Of a DNA stretch of 64,000 nucleotides, positions 10,319 to 20,099 are shown one piece after another. The notes beneath the pieces were generated by a model. It did no database searches. It was given only the letters and a program-made list of their open reading frames with translations, and was not told where the DNA came from. Location: NCBI RefSeq assembly GCF_000807775.2, contig NZ_CP047385.1:3906001-3970000 (forward strand), given 5' to 3'. Both the position numbers and the translations under genes were made by a program. The stretch comes from Pandoraea fibrosis (GTDB taxonomy: Bacteria; Pseudomonadota; Gammaproteobacteria; Burkholderiales; Burkholderiaceae). Numbering within the stretch: position 1 is the stretch's first letter; each line of letters begins with the position of its first letter.

Positions 10319-11092
10319 TTACTTGGCGCTCTTGGCAGCCACGGCGCGCTGGCGCACCGCTTCATACAGGCAAACGGCGCTCGCCACCGAGACGTTCAGG
10401 CTTTCGCAGCCGCCGGCCATCGGAATGCTCATCAATTCGTCGCAGGTCTCGCGCACGAGGCGGCGCATGCCCTCGCCTTCTGCTCCCATGACGATTGCCA
10501 TCGGCCCGGTCAGCTTGGTGCCGTAGATGTCTGCGGGCGCATCGTCGGAGGTGCCCACGACCCAGATGCCGCGCTCCTGCAATTCGCGCAGGGTGCGCGA
10601 GAGGTTCGTCACCATGATGTACGGCACGGTCTCGGCAGCGCCACTCGCGACTTTGGCCGCAGTCGCGTTCAGGCCGACAGCGCGATCTTTCGGCGCGATC
10701 ACGGCATGCGCGCCCGCCCCGTCTGCAACGCGCAGACACGCGCCGAGATTGTGCGGATCGGTCACACCGTCGAGCACCAGCAGCAGCGGCGGCCCGGAAA
10801 TGCCATCGAGCAGTTCGTCGAGATTGAGCGCCAGCGAGACTTCCTGAGCCCGCGCGACAACCCCTTGGTGGCGCGACGAACCGGCCATGCCGTCGAGACG
10901 CTTGCCGTCGGCCTGAATGACCTTGATCTTGACGCCAGGCGCCCCTTTGACCGACTCGACGTGCTTCAGGAAGTCCGTCATGCGGCGATCGCGACGGCTC
11001 GGGTCGTAGTAGATTTCTTCGACGCTGCCCGCGTCGTGGCGCAGACGCGCGGTCACGGCGTGAAAGCCGAACAGCATTTTCAATTGACTCAT
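10319..11092 (-). CDS. rlmB: 23S rRNA (guanosine(2251)-2'-O)-methyltransferase RlmB
   Basis: A SpoU/TrmH-class SPOUT methyltransferase that 2'-O-methylates G2251 in the peptidyl-transferase P-loop of 23S rRNA. The N-terminal substrate-binding domain ([16 protein letters not shown]) is followed by the three SpoU motifs: [31 protein letters not shown] and [18 protein letters not shown]. The 257-residue length is standard. It lies 216 bases downstream of rnr on the same strand, the classic rnr-rlmB arrangement. Confidence 0.96.
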   Translation of the reverse strand: MSQLKMLFGFHAVTARLRHDAGSVEEIYYDPSRRDRRMTDFLKHVESVKGAPGVKIKVIQADGKRLDGMAGSSRHQGVVARAQEVSLALNLDELLDGISGPPLLLVLDGVTDPHNLGACLRVADGAGAHAVIAPKDRAVGLNATAAKVASGAAETVPYIMVTNLSRTLRELQERGIWVVGTSDDAPADIYGTKLTGPMAIVMGAEGEGMRRLVRETCDELMSIPMAGGCESLNVSVASAVCLYEAVRQRAVAAKSAK

Positions 11093-11308
11093 TTCACATC
11101 CTCAAAATAGCGTGCGCCCGCACGGCCGTTCGCAACTGCCGCCGCACAAAGCACGACGGCGGCGGAGCCCGTATAGGCCACCGCCGCCGCAATCCATCGC
11201 GGGCATCAGATGCCGGTCGCTACCGGCACAAGGCGCCCATCTTACTGCAAACCGCACATCGCACCGCGCATCGAAACCCGACGCATCGACCGCAACGCGA
11301 TGCGCGCA

Positions 11309-13864
11309 TCAACGACGCTGCTTCTTCGCCGGACCTCCCGGACGCTTCGCAGGCGCTTTCCCGCCACCGCCCGTGCGCTTGGTCGGCGGCGCCGCGCCAC
11401 GTTCGGCACGCGCATCTTTCACCTTCGCCGATTTCGGCTTGGCGGGATGCTTGCCCGCCGGCGCCAGTTGCACACCGTTGAGCAGCGCCCCGCCCTTGGG
11501 CAATTGGCGAATGGTCGGGCCAGCGCTCGCCGAACCGGCCATGCCGGGCGTACCGGCAGCCGGTGCCGGCACCGGTGCGCCGCCCCGTTCCACGCGTCCA
11601 GACGTCTTGGCGAGTGTGCGGGCGTTCGGCTCACGCACGAGGCGGAAGTCGATCTTGCGGGCGTCCAGATCCACGCGGCTCACTTGCACGCGAACGCGGT
11701 CGGTGAGGCGGTAGCGAATGCCGGTTCGTTCGCCGCGCAGTTCATGACGCACCTCGTCGAACTGGAAGTAATCGCTGCCCAGTTCCGTGACATGCACGAG
11801 GCCTTCGATGAAGAGATCGTCGAGCTGCACGAAGATGCCGAACGACGTGACGGCGCTGACCGTGCCACCGTACTCTTCGCCGAGCTTGTCGCGCATGAAG
11901 TAGCACTTGAGCCAGGCTTCGACGTCGCGCGAGGCTTCGTCCGCACGACGTTCGTTCGCCGAGCAATGCAGGCCGAGTTCTTCCCAGATCGCATCGCGCT
12001 TCTTCGCGCTCGGGGTCTTCTTCTGCTTCGCGGCGTCGTCGTCCTTTTGCAGCTTGCGCGCATGCGGCGACAGCCCTGTCGTCAGTTCGACCCCGACCGG
12101 AATTTCCGGCTCGTACTTCTTGCCGGCAAGAATCGCCTTGATCGCACGGTGCGTGAGCAAGTCCGGATAGCGGCGAATCGGGCTGGTGAAGTGCGTGTAG
12201 GCCGGATAGGCGAGACCGAAGTGACCGATGTTGTCCGGACTATAGACCGCTTGCTGCATGGAGCGCAGCAGCATGGTCTGAAGCATGGGCGCATCGGGAC
12301 GCGATTCGATCTGCGTCATCAGTTCCGAGTAATCGGAGGTCGCGGGCTCGTCTCCCCCGCCGAGCGAGAGCCCGAGGGTTTTGAGGAACGTGCGCAGCAC
12401 CTGAAGACGTTCGCCCGAAGGGCCTGCGTGAATACGGTACAGGCCCGGTTGCTTGTGACGCTTGAGAAAATCGGCAGCGCACACGTTGGCCGTGAGCATG
12501 CACTCTTCGATAAGACGATGAGCATCGTTACGCGTGCGGGGCAGGATCTGTTCGATCTTGCCTTGCGCGTTACAAACGATGTAGGTCTCCGTCGAATCGA
12601 ACTCGATGGCGCCGCGCGATTTACGGGCCTTGGCCAGCACCTTGTACAGGTCGTACAGATTCTGCAGATGCGGCAGCAATGCGGCACGGCGTTGCGCTTC
12701 GGCGCCCTTGGTATTCCCGAGCACGGCCGCGACTTCCGTGTAGGTCAGACGCGCGGCCGAGTGAATGACGGCCTGATAGAACTGGTAGGCCTTCACCTCG
12801 CCGTTCGGTGCGACGAGTGCGTCGCACACGAGGACACAGCGATCGACGTCGGGATTGAGCGAGCACAGACCGTTCGAGAGCTTTTCCGGGAGCATCGGGA
12901 TGACGCGTCGCGGGAAATAGACCGAGGTGCTGCGTGTCAGGGCGTCGGCGTCGAGGGGACCGCCGGCGGTGACGTAGTGCGAGACGTCGGCGATGGCGAC
13001 GATGAGGCGGTAGCCGTTCGTCCGGCCGATTTTGACAGGCTCGCAGTAGACCGCATCGTCGAAGTCGCGCGCATCTTCCCCATCGATCGTGACGAGCGGG
13101 ACGTCGCGCAGATCGATGCGATGACGCAGATCGGGGGCGCGAACGTCGTCGGGGAGTGCACCGGCAGCGGCGAGCGCTTCGGCGGAGAACTGGTGAGGAA
13201 CGCCATACTTGCGCACGGCGATTTCGATTTCCATGCCAGGGTCGTCGATGTCGCCGAGCACTTCCGAGACGCGGCCGATGGGTTGGCTATAACGGCTGGG
13301 GTAATCGGTGAGTTCGACGGAGACGACTTGTCCGACCTTGGCCTTGCCTTGCGCGCGGGGCGGAATGAGGATGTCGTGGCCGATGCGTTTGTCTTCGGGG
13401 GCAACGACCATCACGCCGTTCTCATTGAGAAGGCGGCCGATGACATGGGTGTTGGCGCGGCTGACCACCTCGACGATATGACCTTCCGGGCGGCCGCGGC
13501 GATCATAGCCGGCGATACGCAGGAGAACACGATCGTTGTGCATGACCTTCTTCATCTCCTCGTTGGGGAGGAAGAGGTCGTCGCCATCATCGTCGCGCAC
13601 GGCGAAGCCATAGCCGTCGCGATGGCCGATGACACGGCCGGCGATGAAGTTCGAGGGATGGGTCAGTTGATAGTAGCCGCGGCGGTCGAGGCGAATCTGG
13701 TCATCGCGTTCCATCGCGGCGAGGCGCTTGAAGAAGCCTTCGCGCTCCTGCTTTTTGATGGCCAGGGCTTCGGCGATATCGTTGGCGGACAGCGCGGAGT
13801 CGGCGGTGCGCAGGACACCGAGGATTTCTTCGCGGCTCGGGATCGGATAGGGATATTTGCTCAA
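11309..13864 (-). CDS. rnr: Ribonuclease R (3'-5' exoribonuclease)
   Basis: An RNase II-superfamily exonuclease that degrades structured RNA, tmRNA-tagged messages and rRNA fragments. The order is an N-terminal HTH_12 region (SREEILGVLRTADSALSAND), two cold-shock domains, the RNB catalytic domain with metal-binding GEDARDFDDAVY (about 275-290) and PMLPEKLSNGLCSLNP, and an S1 domain (VSAVTSFGIFVQLDD). The basic Lys/Ala/Pro-rich tail is typical of RNase R. The length of 851 is normal. It is transcribed with rlmB. Confidence 0.97.
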   Translation of the reverse strand: MSKYPYPIPSREEILGVLRTADSALSANDIAEALAIKKQEREGFFKRLAAMERDDQIRLDRRGYYQLTHPSNFIAGRVIGHRDGYGFAVRDDDGDDLFLPNEEMKKVMHNDRVLLRIAGYDRRGRPEGHIVEVVSRANTHVIGRLLNENGVMVVAPEDKRIGHDILIPPRAQGKAKVGQVVSVELTDYPSRYSQPIGRVSEVLGDIDDPGMEIEIAVRKYGVPHQFSAEALAAAGALPDDVRAPDLRHRIDLRDVPLVTIDGEDARDFDDAVYCEPVKIGRTNGYRLIVAIADVSHYVTAGGPLDADALTRSTSVYFPRRVIPMLPEKLSNGLCSLNPDVDRCVLVCDALVAPNGEVKAYQFYQAVIHSAARLTYTEVAAVLGNTKGAEAQRRAALLPHLQNLYDLYKVLAKARKSRGAIEFDSTETYIVCNAQGKIEQILPRTRNDAHRLIEECMLTANVCAADFLKRHKQPGLYRIHAGPSGERLQVLRTFLKTLGLSLGGGDEPATSDYSELMTQIESRPDAPMLQTMLLRSMQQAVYSPDNIGHFGLAYPAYTHFTSPIRRYPDLLTHRAIKAILAGKKYEPEIPVGVELTTGLSPHARKLQKDDDAAKQKKTPSAKKRDAIWEELGLHCSANERRADEASRDVEAWLKCYFMRDKLGEEYGGTVSAVTSFGIFVQLDDLFIEGLVHVTELGSDYFQFDEVRHELRGERTGIRYRLTDRVRVQVSRVDLDARKIDFRLVREPNARTLAKTSGRVERGGAPVPAPAAGTPGMAGSASAGPTIRQLPKGGALLNGVQLAPAGKHPAKPKSAKVKDARAERGAAPPTKRTGGGGKAPAKRPGGPAKKQRR

Positions 13865-14073
13865 AGGTCGGTAGCGTTACTGTGCCGGTTGAGTCCGGCC
13901 GAGTGGCGCACCATGCGCCCGACGGTCCGTGGTGGTTGTGCGTAGCGCGGATAGCGGCGTCGCACAGTCAGGGACAATCATACGGCAAACCTCGCGAAAA
14001 CTTCCACCTGTGCGGAATTTGAGCGTGGGGCTGAGGGAGAGTGAAGGAAAAGAAAATTTTTTCCGCACAAGTG

Positions 14074-14102
14074 TTGACACTCCCGCACGTTATCCGCATA
14101 AT
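14074..14102 (+). promoter_or_regulatory. sigma-70 promoter of first tRNA-Leu
   Basis: A consensus -35 TTGACA (14074-14079), a 17-bp spacer and CATAAT (14097-14102) lie about 45 bases before the tRNA. The same arrangement occurs before the second copy. Confidence 0.85.
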
Positions 14103-14144
14103 CTCACTTCTTCGCAGCAAGCAAGCAGTAAGCGAGCTGACGGG

Positions 14145-14229
<85 letters not shown>

Positions 14230-14245
14230 ACCAAATACAAAAAAA

Positions 14246-14274
14246 GCCGATGATCTTAGATCATCGGCTTTTTT
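14246..14274 (+). terminator. rho-independent terminator of tRNA-Leu copy 1
   Basis: A stem of 10 perfect pairs (GCCGATGATC with GATCATCGGC) around a TTA loop is followed by six T residues and preceded by an A-tract. Confidence 0.9.
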
Positions 14275-14430
14275 CATATGTGCCCAGAAAGCAATGTGCT
14301 TGAGCACATTGCGTGGGGACTCGAAAGGCATCGCTTGCAAGCGATGCCGGGGTCGCGGAACGTGACCGAGTCCTCTCGGCGCCGCAGGCGTCGTAGGGGG
14401 GCTGGCACGATCACCGATGCTGGCCTTATT

Positions 14431-14484
14431 GACGGTTTGGACGGTTTGGACGGTTTGGACGGTTTGGACGGTTTGGACGGTTTG
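14431..14484. repeat. 9-bp tandem repeat, six perfect copies of GACGGTTTG
   Basis: Six uninterrupted GACGGTTTG units lie immediately after the duplicated tRNA module, in the 318-base gap between tRNA-Leu and the aldo/keto reductase gene. The 9-base period keeps frame and yields a spurious VQT-repeat frame on the minus strand. The second tRNA module lacks it. Confidence 0.95.
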
Positions 14485-14547
14485 AACGTTCTTAATCGTC
14501 ATTCGGCAAACAACCCGCCGGAGTCCGAACCGCCGACGCCCCCCCCC

Positions 14548-15534
14548 TTACCCCTTCACATCACGCAACGGCGGCGCCATGAATTCCGGGCCGACAGGCG
14601 ACGTCACGTGTTTCGCCAGGATGGCGTCGATATCGGCGAGTTGCCAGCCAAAGGCCTCGTGAACGCCCTCCAGCTGAGCCGGGCGCCGGGCACCCCAAAG
14701 CGCTACCGTCGGCCCTTGATCCAGCACCCAGCGAATGGCCAGTGCAAGCACCGATTTGCCGTGACGATCCCGCGCGAGTTCCTTGAGCGCGTCGACAGCC
14801 GCGAGGTACTGCGCAAAGCGAGGCGACTGGAACTTCGGATCGGACCTGCGCAGATCGTCGCCATCGAATGTCGTATTCACGGTCATCCGCCCCGAGAGCA
14901 GTCCCCGGCAAAGCGCGCCGTAGGCGAGCACAACCAGCTTTTCACGCTTGGCGTATGGCAGCACGTCGCGATCGATCGCGCGCTCGAAGATGTTGTACGG
15001 AGGCTGCACGGTCGCAAGCGGTGCGGCGCGCCGGAACGTGTCCATCTGTTCGGGTGAAAAGTTGCTCACACCGATGGCACGAATCTTCCCTGCCTCGCGC
15101 AATTTCTCCAGCACGGCGGCCGTTTCGTCGAACGGCACAAGCGTGTCCGGCCAGTGGATCTGGTAGATATCGATGTAGTCGGTACGCAGGCGTCGCAGCG
15201 AGTCTTCCAGCTCTTTCTGTATACGCGCGGGCGTCGAATTGCGCCGGATACCGTTCTCCCCCCACTCCAGCGCGACTTTAGTCGCGATCACGGCTCGATC
15301 GCGCAGCCCCTCCAGAGCGCGACCCACCACCTCTTCCGAGTGGCCAAATCCATACACCGGCGCGGTGTCGATCAGATTGATGCCGCGCTCGACGGCGCTG
15401 CGAATCGTGGCGATGGATTCGGCATCGTCCGAGCCACCCCACATCGCGCCGCCGATGGCCCAGGTGCCGAGCCCGATGCGACTCACAGGCTTATCGATAG
15501 TGAGAATGTGTAGCGTTTCCGTCACGTCGCTCAT
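14548..15534 (-). CDS. Aldo/keto reductase
   Basis: A 328-residue NAD(P)H-dependent oxidoreductase of the AKR TIM-barrel superfamily. Catalytic-site segments are visible: INLIDTAPVYGFGHSEEVVG (Asp and Tyr), VIATKVALEW (Lys) and DYIDIYQIHWPD (His). The late IRWVLDQGPTVALWGARRPA is the cofactor region. It resembles the YajO/general-stress-protein-69 group of reductases with unknown natural substrates. A LysR-type gene is divergent and is the likely regulator. Both lie between the two tRNA-Leu copies. Confidence 0.92.
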   Translation of the reverse strand: MSDVTETLHILTIDKPVSRIGLGTWAIGGAMWGGSDDAESIATIRSAVERGINLIDTAPVYGFGHSEEVVGRALEGLRDRAVIATKVALEWGENGIRRNSTPARIQKELEDSLRRLRTDYIDIYQIHWPDTLVPFDETAAVLEKLREAGKIRAIGVSNFSPEQMDTFRRAAPLATVQPPYNIFERAIDRDVLPYAKREKLVVLAYGALCRGLLSGRMTVNTTFDGDDLRRSDPKFQSPRFAQYLAAVDALKELARDRHGKSVLALAIRWVLDQGPTVALWGARRPAQLEGVHEAFGWQLADIDAILAKHVTSPVGPEFMAPPLRDVKG

Positions 15535-15669
15535 GCCGCTTCTCCAGAATCAAAAGGAAATATGTAAAATTTAGCTCATAAAAAATTGAATATTGTTCAA
15601 CGGACACTTAATACGTTGGGCTTGTCGGGTGCTTTTGGTTTTTGTTGCTTGATACTTGTTGAGAACTAC

Positions 15670-16584
15670 ATGCCTGCCTTCACTCGCGGCGAGCTTGCCG
15701 ATTTGAACGTTTTTGTCACCATCTGCCGCCGGCAGAGTTTCCGGGAGGCCGCCACTGAGTTAGGTGTGACGACCTCGGCCCTGAGTCATGCGATGCGCAA
15801 TCTCGAAGCGCGTCTGGGCGTGAAATTGCTGAACCGCACGAGTCGCTCGGTATCGCCGACGGCGGCGGGGGCCGCCTTGGCGAAGGAATTGGAACAGGGC
15901 CTTGAGCAGATTGCATCGGCGATTGGTGCGCTGGATCGATATCGCGCGTCGCCTGCGGGCCGATTGCGCCTGAACGTGCCCCGCGATGCGGCGCGCCTGT
16001 TGCTGGACCCCATCTTGCCGCGCTTTGTGGCGTCGTATCCGGACATCGAGCTGGATATCACCGTGGATGACCGGATGCTCGATATTGTGGCGGAGGGGTT
16101 TGACGCGGGGATGCGATATGGCGACACGGTGCCGGGCGACATGATCGCGACGCCGTTGACGCCGGCGCTGAAGTGGATTGTCGTGGGCGCACCGGCATAC
16201 TTTGCGCAGCATGGCCGCCCGAAGGTGCCCCAGGATCTGATGTCGCACAATTGCATACGGATGCGATTGGGGGACAACACGTTGTACAAGTGGGAGTTGG
16301 GGAATGGGTCGACGGCACTAGAGCTGGATGTGCCGGGCGCGCTGAGCATCAACGAGAGCGATGGCGTGATTGCTGCGGCGGTCGGCGGCTTGGGATTGGG
16401 CTATGTACTCGAGCGCAACGTGTCGAAGGAGTTGTCCAATGGCACGTTGGAGGCGGTGTTGATGGACTGGGCCGTGAATGGTCCGCCGTTGTCGATGTAT
16501 TACCCGAGCCGGCGTCAGACGTTACCGGGATTGCGTCATTTGATCGATATGATTCGATCGGAGCACATGGGACGCGCGGCGTAG
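15670..16584 (+). CDS. LysR-family transcriptional regulator
   Basis: A 304-residue LTTR. The N-terminal winged HTH is clear (ADLNVFVTICRRQSFREAAT, TTSALSHAMRNLEARLGVKL, LLNRTSRSVSPTAAG), followed by the LysR substrate-binding domain. I use ATG 15670 (MPAFTRGELADL); an in-frame start at 15586 would add 28 residues with no family counterpart. It is divergent from the aldo/keto reductase across 135 bases of AT-rich DNA, the usual LysR-target layout. The GELADL opening is typical of regulators of AKR or SDR genes in Burkholderiales. Confidence 0.92.
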   Translation: MPAFTRGELADLNVFVTICRRQSFREAATELGVTTSALSHAMRNLEARLGVKLLNRTSRSVSPTAAGAALAKELEQGLEQIASAIGALDRYRASPAGRLRLNVPRDAARLLLDPILPRFVASYPDIELDITVDDRMLDIVAEGFDAGMRYGDTVPGDMIATPLTPALKWIVVGAPAYFAQHGRPKVPQDLMSHNCIRMRLGDNTLYKWELGNGSTALELDVPGALSINESDGVIAAAVGGLGLGYVLERNVSKELSNGTLEAVLMDWAVNGPPLSMYYPSRRQTLPGLRHLIDMIRSEHMGRAA

Positions 16585-16670
16585 CAACAGAAGCGATCTG
16601 AGTGATTTGGGAAGGAGGCGAGGTGAGTTCGGCGGGCGTGAAAGTTTTTTGAATTTCGCACGCAAACCTG

Positions 16671-16699
16671 TTGACAGCCAATTTCCCTTTCGGCATAAT
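16671..16699 (+). promoter_or_regulatory. sigma-70 promoter of second tRNA-Leu
   Basis: TTGACA (16671-16676), a 17-bp spacer and CATAAT (16694-16699). The spacer sequence differs from that of copy 1 while both boxes are the same, so the promoter is conserved beyond the edge of the duplication. Confidence 0.85.
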
Positions 16700-16741
16700 C
16701 TTTTTTCTTCGCAGCGAGCAAGCAGTAAGCGAGCTGACGGG

Positions 16742-16826
<85 letters not shown>

Positions 16827-16841
16827 ACCAAATACAAAAAA

Positions 16842-16870
16842 GCCGATGATCTTAGATCATCGGCTTTTTT
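16842..16870 (+). terminator. rho-independent terminator of tRNA-Leu copy 2
   Basis: The same 10-bp stem, TTA loop and T-tract as at 14246-14274. Confidence 0.9.
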
Positions 16871-17059
16871 CATATGTGCCCGGAAAGCAATGTGCTTGAG
16901 CCCATTGCGTAGGGACTTGAAAGGCATCGCTTGCAAGCGATGCCGGGGGCTGGCGCCATCACCGATGCTGGCCTAACAAGGGTTCGGTTTCAACGTCTCT
17001 TCCCTTCCCCCGCCCCCAAATCCCACCGTCGTAATAAGCATCCAACGAAAAAATAGTTG

Positions 17060-17079
17060 CCCACGCCTATGTGCGTGGG
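17060..17079. promoter_or_regulatory. inverted repeat upstream of AraC-type gene
   Basis: CCCACGC (17060-17066), a 6-base spacer and GCGTGGG (17073-17079) lie 48 bases before the regulator start. It could be an operator or an attenuating hairpin. No T-tract follows. Confidence 0.4.
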
Positions 17080-17126
17080 GAGGATGGTTGTTTTGCTGAG
17101 GACATGGCATATACGGGTGGGCGGTG

Positions 17127-18233
17127 ATGCAGGACGAGACACGAGCTAGGCGAAACATAGGGGATCGGCCAACGGTTCAACACGGATTTTCCGAGGAGAA
17201 TCCGGACCCTTCGAGCCATACTGGCCACCCGGATCGGGTAGCCGACTGGTTGTTGGCCGGACTCGAACTCAAGAGCACGCTCTTTCACGTCGGCGAGTAT
17301 TGCGGCGTCTATCAGGCGTCGACGGCAGGCCATCAGCGGGCGAGTTTTCACGTCGTACTCGACGGAGGGTGCTATCTGCATGTGGGTGCCGACAGCGGCA
17401 ACGCTGCACGAACGATTTCCCTGAGCGCGGGCGATGCCGTCTTTTTACTCTCCGACGTGCCGCACTGCCTGACGCCAAACCCCGCTCCCCCAGCCGACCT
17501 GTCGGCGCGCGCTGGCAAGATGACCCCGCTCCCCGCGCAGCCTCGCGCTCACGTCACCGACCCCACGTCCGTCTCACTGGCCTGCGGGTTCTTCGAGTTC
17601 CGCACCGACCTCGACGCGTTGGTACTGGGCATGTTGCCGAACCCGATCGTGGCGCGCCGCGCCAGCGGCCGCATCGAAGGCATGACGCAGATCTTTTCGC
17701 TGATCCAGGCGGAGGCGCGTCGCCCCGGCGAAACCCCCTCGCCACTGCTGGCCCGTCTGACCGACCTCCTCTTCTACTATGCGTTGCGTGAAGCGGTCCA
17801 TGCGCAAGACGTTGCACCGGGCATGTGGCGTTTGATGCGCCGGGATGCTTTCGGGCGCCTGGCGGCGGCAATCATAGAATCACCGGGAGAGCGCTGGACG
17901 ACGGATGCGATGGCCGAGTTCGTCCACATGTCTCGAGCCCGTTTCTGCAAACAATTCGCCGAGATTGGCGGGCAACCGCCTGCGCAGTTCGTCACGCTGG
18001 TTCGAATGAAGACGGCGGCGGCATTGTTGCGCGCAGGCGTCTCGTTGCCTGACGCAGCGGAGCAAGTCGGCTATCAATCGGAATCGGCCTTTGCACAAGC
18101 CTTCAAACGGGTGACCGGCATCCAGCCCGGCGCCTGGCGACGTCAGGCCGCCAGCCACGCCGCGCCAGAGACCGTCGCCCCCCATGCAGCCCTCACACCG
18201 GCCGCCCCGTATTCGCCCTACCCGCTACATTGA
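17127..18233 (+). CDS. AraC-family transcriptional regulator with cupin-type sensor
   Basis: About 368 residues. The N-terminal part is a cupin-like sensor (SFHVVLDGGCYLHV, SAGDAVFLLSDVPH). The C-terminal 100 residues hold the two AraC helix-turn-helix motifs (MAEFVHMSRARFCKQFAEIG and QVGYQSESAFAQAFKRVTGI). ATG 17127 is used; an adjacent in-frame GTG at 17124 is equally possible. It lies 163 bases upstream of the CMD/oxidase/ABC operon on the same strand and is its likely regulator. Cupin_6 AraC proteins often control oxidoreductase or redox-responsive genes; the effector here is unknown. Confidence 0.9.
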   Translation: MQDETRARRNIGDRPTVQHGFSEENPDPSSHTGHPDRVADWLLAGLELKSTLFHVGEYCGVYQASTAGHQRASFHVVLDGGCYLHVGADSGNAARTISLSAGDAVFLLSDVPHCLTPNPAPPADLSARAGKMTPLPAQPRAHVTDPTSVSLACGFFEFRTDLDALVLGMLPNPIVARRASGRIEGMTQIFSLIQAEARRPGETPSPLLARLTDLLFYYALREAVHAQDVAPGMWRLMRRDAFGRLAAAIIESPGERWTTDAMAEFVHMSRARFCKQFAEIGGQPPAQFVTLVRMKTAAALLRAGVSLPDAAEQVGYQSESAFAQAFKRVTGIQPGAWRRQAASHAAPETVAPHAALTPAAPYSPYPLH

Positions 18234-18396
18234 TCCTGCACGAGTTGCGCTGTCGCACGTTCGCGGCGACGGCGCGGCGTGCGCTAAGACACCTCCGAGT
18301 CACGCTGAGACAAATCCGCAGAATTTCCAGACGCGCGCGCATTGAGCATTCGGTCGGGCTTACGCACAATGGAAGCTCGACTGTGAGGAGCCCGAT

Positions 18397-18963
18397 ATGA
18401 GCCGACTGCCATTGCATACCCTTGAGACCGCCCCGGAGGCGAGCCGTCCATTTCTGGAAAAATCGCTTGCCGCAAACGGTTTCCTGCCGAATCTGGTGGC
18501 ATCGCTCGCCAACGCCCCGACCGCACTCGAAACGTACCTGACCGTGGGGGCGATCAACGGCCGTGCCAGCCTGACGCTCGCCGAGCGCGAAGTGGTGCAG
18601 ATTACTGCGGCAGGCATTCACGGCTGTGGATTCTGCGTCGCGGGCCATACCGCCGTTGCCCTGAAGAAGGCACAGTTGCCGGAGGCCCTTGTGAATGAAA
18701 TTCGCGACCAACGCCCACTGTCCGATGCCAGGCTCGACGCCGTGGCCGTCTTCACACGCGCCGTGATCGCCACGCGCGGCGCCGTATCGGATGCCGAGCT
18801 TACCGCGTTCAAGTCCGCCGGTTTCGATGACGCTGCGGCGCTCGAAGTGGTACTTGGCGTGTCGCTGGCCACGCTGTGCAACTTCGCGAACAATCTTTCG
18901 CAAAACGAACTGAATCCGCAACTGGCAGCGTATCGCTGGGTGCCCAAGGAACAAGCCGCATGA
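18397..18963 (+). CDS. Carboxymuconolactone decarboxylase / AhpD-like protein
   Basis: A 188-residue helical protein of the AhpD/CMD fold. The redox motif HGCGFCVAGH holds the CxxC pair plus downstream His that define peroxidase-type members, so alkylhydroperoxidase-like activity is more likely than decarboxylation. The start ATG 18397 follows GAGGAG. Its stop overlaps the next start (ATGA), so translation is coupled to the acyl-CoA-dehydrogenase-like gene. Context suggests that it handles peroxide or a reactive intermediate produced by the neighbouring flavin enzyme. Confidence 0.88.
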   Translation: MSRLPLHTLETAPEASRPFLEKSLAANGFLPNLVASLANAPTALETYLTVGAINGRASLTLAEREVVQITAAGIHGCGFCVAGHTAVALKKAQLPEALVNEIRDQRPLSDARLDAVAVFTRAVIATRGAVSDAELTAFKSAGFDDAAALEVVLGVSLATLCNFANNLSQNELNPQLAAYRWVPKEQAA

Positions 18964-20099
18964 GCACGCACGCCAGTCTGGCCGGACTCGCCGCACGCGC
19001 CCCGGCGCTCGCGGCCTGGCTCGACGCCAACGCCGAGACGCTCGACACCGACGCTACCCTTTGCGGTGAAGTCGTACCGCAACTGGCCGCTGCCGGCTTG
19101 CTGCGCATTGGCGTACCGGCCGAGCTGGGCGGGGCTGGCGGCACGATTGGCGACGCGATCGACAGCGTTGCCGACGTTGCCGAACATTCTTTCGCCGCGG
19201 CCTTCGTACTGTGGGGACAACGCACGTTCATCGAGTACCTGCTGCAAAGTCCGAATCGGGGGCTTCGCGAGCGTCTTCTGCCCACCCTGTTGTCGGGCGA
19301 ACTCGCGGGGGCGACCGGACTGTCGAACGCCATGAAATACCTCTCGGCCATCGAGCCGCTGCAAATTCGCGCCGCAGACGTCCCCACTGCGACTGGCGCG
19401 AATGGCACACGAGCATGGCGAATCACGGGCGGGTTGCCGTGGATCACCAACCTGCGCAAACAGGGATTCGTTGCCGCGGCGGCGGTCGATCACGAAGCCG
19501 GTGGCCCGCCATCGATATTCGCTATTGCGCACGACGCCCCGGGCGTCACTCGCAGCGACGACCTCGACCTGATCGGTTTGCGCGGCACGAACACGGCGGC
19601 ACTGCAGATGACAGAGACGCCGCTGACCGACGACGACCGCATTACCGACAACGCGCCGGCATGGCTGGTACGCGTGCGTCCGGCGTTCCTCGGACTGCAA
19701 TGCGGCATGTCGTTAGGCCTTGCCCGACGCAGTCTCGCGGGCACTCACGAGGGCGGGCCAGGCGCTCGTGCCGCCGTTGCCGACGAGGTCGCTTCGCTGT
19801 CAACACAGCTTGATACACTCAGGGCGCGCCTGAAAGCGGGTGTCGCGCAAGGCGAGTTCATCGAGACCCCCGCACGCTTGTTCGAACTACGCATTGCGCT
19901 GGCAGATGTCGTTCACAACGCCGCAACGCTGGAAGTCCAGACCGGCGGCGGGCGTGGTTATCTGCGCGGCTTGTCGGGCGTAGCAAGACGTCAACGCGAA
20001 GCTGCCTTCGTTCCCATCGTCACCCCCAGCCTCGTGCAACTGAAAAACCAGCTCGCAGCACAACGCGCGCAACAACTTAGGACCGGAACGGCTTCATGA
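18960..20099 (+). CDS. Acyl-CoA-dehydrogenase-fold flavoprotein (possible DszC/SfnB-type oxidase)
   Basis: A 379-residue protein of the acyl-CoA dehydrogenase fold: an N-terminal helical domain (LLRIGVPAELGGAGGTIGDA), a middle beta domain (GLPWITNLRKQGFVAAAAVD) and a C-terminal helical bundle (LEVQTGGGRGYLRGLSG). It starts at ATG 18960, overlapping the CMD stop. Placement next to a sulfonate/nitrate-type ABC importer resembles organosulfur-scavenging loci, where such proteins are FMN-dependent monooxygenases, not true dehydrogenases. The substrate cannot be read from sequence. Its stop overlaps the ABC ATPase start (ATGA). Confidence 0.85.
   Translation: MSTHASLAGLAARAPALAAWLDANAETLDTDATLCGEVVPQLAAAGLLRIGVPAELGGAGGTIGDAIDSVADVAEHSFAAAFVLWGQRTFIEYLLQSPNRGLRERLLPTLLSGELAGATGLSNAMKYLSAIEPLQIRAADVPTATGANGTRAWRITGGLPWITNLRKQGFVAAAAVDHEAGGPPSIFAIAHDAPGVTRSDDLDLIGLRGTNTAALQMTETPLTDDDRITDNAPAWLVRVRPAFLGLQCGMSLGLARRSLAGTHEGGPGARAAVADEVASLSTQLDTLRARLKAGVAQGEFIETPARLFELRIALADVVHNAATLEVQTGGGRGYLRGLSGVARRQREAAFVPIVTPSLVQLKNQLAAQRAQQLRTGTAS

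Noticed and set aside
11210..13945. 911-residue plus-strand frame opposite rnr
   Set aside because: Antisense shadow of ribonuclease R, whose RNB and S1 motifs are intact on the minus strand.
17055..17090. Hairpin resembling a type I-E CRISPR repeat (CCCACGC...GCGTGGGG)
   Set aside because: Only one copy, no spacer array and no cas genes in the window.
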